Shown: one piece after another, positions 62,211 through 64,000 of the stretch
How the letters are laid out: each line of letters starts with the position of its first letter
Numbering within the stretch: position 1 is the stretch's first letter
DNA from: Bacteroidota bacterium
GTDB lineage: Bacteria; Bacteroidota; Bacteroidia; Chitinophagales; Chitinophagaceae
NCBI GenBank assembly: GCA_026391455.1
Contig: JAPLEH010000035.1
Span: 205,221 to 269,220 of the forward strand
Length of the DNA: 64,000 nt
Direction: 5' to 3'
The notes under the pieces: generated by a model
Seen by the model: only the letters and a program-made list of their open reading frames with translations
The model's database searches: none
What the model was told of the DNA's origin: nothing
Program-made: the position numbers and the translations under genes

Positions 62211-62693
62211 TTTCACGCAAAGTGGCAAAGGAAAGGCAAAGAAGATTTTTGAATTGAATTTTGTTGGAGAGAGAATGACAGAAAACGAACTGGCAAGAAT
62301 AGCTGTTGATATATGTTTTCATATACATAAGAAATATGGTGCTGGTTTATTTGAGAGTATCTACGAGAATATATTTACGTATGAATGGAATAAGACAGGT
62401 ATTGAAATTAAAAAGCAGAAAGGAATTCGAGTAATTCATGAGGGGGTTGATATGGGCATTGGATTTATTCCGGATGTGATAATAGGAAACAAAGTAATTC
62501 TGGAATTCAAATCAGTTGAAGTGTTGGCAGATGTGCATTTTAAGCAACTATTGACTTATTTGCGTCTGACTGATATGAGACTTGGGCTTTTGATAAATTT
62601 CAATGTCCCACTGATAAAAAATGGCATACACCGAATTGTAAACAATTTATAAGCAGAGCATCTTGGCTTTAAACCTTGCGGCTTTGCGTGAAA
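62211..62693. repeat. Inverted-repeat-bounded element carrying the GxxExxY gene
   Basis: TTTCACGCAAAG (62211-62222) and CTTTGCGTGAAA (62682-62693) are perfect 12-bp inverted repeats. The inner flanks are also loosely alike (GGCAAAGG and CCGCAAGG, read from each end inward). The 483-bp segment fills the nuoF-nuoG spacer from 1 bp after the nuoF stop to 4 bp before the nuoG start. The pair could equally be a stem in mRNA, so mobility is only a possibility. Confidence 0.6.
62275..62652 (+). CDS. GxxExxY family protein
   Basis: The product is 125 residues. The name-giving motif is in YGAGLFESIYENIFTYEW (G-x2-E-x3-Y-like), and PDVIIGNKVILEFKSVEVLADVHFKQLLTYLR has the Asp, Glu and Lys spacing of a PDDEXK nuclease fold. 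This small family is widespread and multi-copy in Bacteroidota, with unknown function. ATG 62275 was chosen because it begins the conserved TENELARIAVDICFHIHKKYG. It has no relation to complex I. Confidence 0.9.
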   Translation: MTENELARIAVDICFHIHKKYGAGLFESIYENIFTYEWNKTGIEIKKQKGIRVIHEGVDMGIGFIPDVIIGNKVILEFKSVEVLADVHFKQLLTYLRLTDMRLGLLINFNVPLIKNGIHRIVNNL

Positions 62694-62697
62694 TTTT

Positions 62698-63813
62698 ATG
62701 GCTGAAGAGATTAAAAAAGAAGCACCTGCAAATTTCAAAGTGACCATTGACAACATTACTGTTGAAGTGGCACCGGGTACTACCATTTTGCAGGCTGCAA
62801 GAATGATCGGGGGTGATGTAACACCACCTGCCATGTGCTATTACAGCAAACTAAAAGGCAGCGGGGGCAAATGCCGTACATGTCTGGTGGAAGTAGCCGC
62901 AGGATCAACCGCCGACCCCCGGCCCATGCCCAAGCTGGTAGCGAGCTGCCGTACCAATATCATGGACGGTATGATCGTTAAAAATATTACCAGCGAACGG
63001 GTGCAGGATGCCCGCGCCGGTGTGGTAGAGTTTTTATTACTCAATCACCCACTCGATTGCCCCATCTGCGACCAGGCGGGTGAATGTCACCTGCAGGACC
63101 TGGGCTATGAACATGGCAAAGAAGGCACCCGCTACGAATTCAAACGGAGAACATTCGAAAAAGAAGATATCGGGCCGTACATTCAATTGCACATGACCCG
63201 TTGTATACTTTGTTACCGCTGTACCTATGTAGCAGACCAGTTAACCGACAGCAGGGTACATGGTATACTCGACCGGGGAGACCATGCGGAAATATCTACT
63301 TATATCTCCAAAGCAATCGATAATGACTTCAGTGGAAATATGATTGATGTTTGCCCGGTAGGCGCATTGACCGATAAAACATTCCGCTTTAAAAACCGGG
63401 TATGGTTTACCAAACCGGTGGATGCACATCGCGATTGCGATAAGTGTTGTGGTAAAGTAACCTTATGGCAGCGTGGCGATGATGTATTGCGGGTTACGGC
63501 ACGAAAAGACGAATGGGGTGAAGTGCAAAGCTATGAGGGCAAGCCCGGATGGATCTGCAACACCTGCCGCTTTGATACAAAACATACCAAAGACTGGGTG
63601 ATCGAAGGGCCAACGAAGATCAACCGGCATTCGGTAATCTCACAGGGACATTATGTGGGAATGCAGAAACCAGCAGAAACGATATCGAAAGTAATGGGAG
63701 GACGCGATCCGAAATTGCTGATGGATATACACAGCGTGAGCGATGTAAACAGTGTGGAGATCGCTTCATTACCCGGACCGGCAACGAGCGAGAATTTTAA
63801 GAATAGTCAATAG
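62698..63813 (+). CDS. nuoG: NADH-quinone oxidoreductase subunit G (short Bacteroidota form)
   Basis: The product is 371 residues. The N-terminal [2Fe-2S] domain has MCYYSKLKGSGGKCRTCLVEV. The His/Cys cluster segment is DCPICDQAGECHLQDLGYEHG, and the tetranuclear-cluster segment is TRCILCYRCTYVADQL plus DVCPVGALTDK. The large molybdopterin-oxidoreductase-like domain of E. coli NuoG is lacking, as usual in Bacteroidota. A further Cys-rich part (DCDKCCG, GWICNTCRFD) follows, then a low-complexity tail. It continues electron flow from NuoE/F. Confidence 0.95.
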   Translation: MAEEIKKEAPANFKVTIDNITVEVAPGTTILQAARMIGGDVTPPAMCYYSKLKGSGGKCRTCLVEVAAGSTADPRPMPKLVASCRTNIMDGMIVKNITSERVQDARAGVVEFLLLNHPLDCPICDQAGECHLQDLGYEHGKEGTRYEFKRRTFEKEDIGPYIQLHMTRCILCYRCTYVADQLTDSRVHGILDRGDHAEISTYISKAIDNDFSGNMIDVCPVGALTDKTFRFKNRVWFTKPVDAHRDCDKCCGKVTLWQRGDDVLRVTARKDEWGEVQSYEGKPGWICNTCRFDTKHTKDWVIEGPTKINRHSVISQGHYVGMQKPAETISKVMGGRDPKLLMDIHSVSDVNSVEIASLPGPATSENFKNSQ

Positions 63814-63939
63814 TGAATGGGCCGTTTAAATGACGCAATTCCGAAAGCCATTTATTGACCATTCACCATTCAATGCCGTTTACTTAAGAAATAAAGATAA
63901 ATAAAGTTCTTTGACAATTTTTGTAATTCAAGATCGGGT

Positions 63940-63947
63940 TATTTTTG
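63940..63947 (+). promoter_or_regulatory. -7 box TATTTTTG near the window end
   Basis: TATTTTTG fits TAnnTTTG. TTTG occurs 26 bp (63910-63913) and 16 bp (63920-63923) upstream, neither at the ideal 19 bp. It would drive a gene starting beyond base 64000. Confidence 0.45.
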
Positions 63948-63959
63948 CACCAGGATTAT

Positions 63960-63989
63960 AGGGGCTTTGTTATCACAGGAAAAGCCTCT
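63960..63989 (+). promoter_or_regulatory. Leader hairpin at the window end
   Basis: AGGGGCTTT (63960-63968) and AAAGCCTCT (63981-63989) form a 9-bp stem with one G-T pair and a 12-nt loop, immediately after the predicted transcription start. It may be a 5' leader structure. Confidence 0.35.
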
Positions 63990-64000
63990 TTATCAGGATT

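Overview
This window is chromosomal DNA of a Bacteroidota bacterium, most likely Chitinophagales/Chitinophagaceae. Direct signs are the TTTG-N19-TAnnTTTG promoter architecture (for example upstream of rpsP and of the peroxiredoxin gene), secreted proteins with type IX secretion (T9SS) C-terminal sorting domains, a short Bacteroidota-type primary sigma factor, an extended ribosomal protein S16, a TonB-dependent receptor, a NuoG without the molybdopterin domain, and DUF6443-type RHS proteins. The family-level placement is inference. No insertion sequence, prophage or CRISPR array is visible.

Layout. 1-4000: the 5' part of a T9SS cargo gene, then rimM, rpsP and ffh, all on the minus strand, separated by repeat-rich spacers. 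4000-6180: a gene-poor stretch with three copies of a REP-like repeat around one hypothetical secreted protein, then a 1 kb non-coding region rich in palindromes and short direct repeats. 6180-17066: an RHS/YD-repeat polymorphic toxin locus (outer-membrane barrel protein, 1223-residue YD-repeat protein, small exported protein, 1541-residue RHS protein with a cysteine-peptidase-like C-terminal tip, and a lipoprotein that looks like its immunity protein). 17263-24949: rpoD, a START-like protein, an LptF/LptG permease, a dockerin-like/cohesin-like secreted pair and a CDF metal transporter.

24915-38201 is a sulfur region: OsmC, an Rrf2 regulator, 1-Cys peroxiredoxin, CysH (APS-reductase type), CysD, CysN, a TauE/SafE exporter, a TonB-dependent receptor, tRNA-Cys, a DUF2490 protein, an AhpD-like protein, a sterol-desaturase-family protein and a sulfhydrylase-type PLP enzyme. 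Four copies of a CCTAC-N7-GTAGG-like operator lie upstream of the peroxiredoxin, the receptor (two) and the AhpD-like gene; in two cases they cover the -33 promoter element. This suggests one Rrf2-controlled sulfur/redox regulon.

38240-56235: a GH32 fructanase, two pseudouridine synthases, a YhcG-type PDDEXK protein, an Spy-like protein, rlmN, a tight three-gene cassette of unknown role (membrane protein, amidohydrolase, M19-like peptidase), a thiolase, hisS, a low-molecular-weight phosphatase, and a tonB / small membrane protein / PstS-like lipoprotein / TPR operon. 56399-63813: the nuo operon A-B-C-D-E-F-G, with two small genes between nuoE and nuoF and a GxxExxY gene, framed by 12-bp inverted repeats, filling the nuoF-nuoG spacer.

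The most promising candidates for undescribed biology are the RHS locus with its own outer-membrane protein and lipoprotein immunity candidate, the Rrf2-type regulon, the inverted-repeat-bounded GxxExxY element, and the amidohydrolase/M19-like/membrane-protein cassette. Assignments come from reading motifs by eye; no database search was run.
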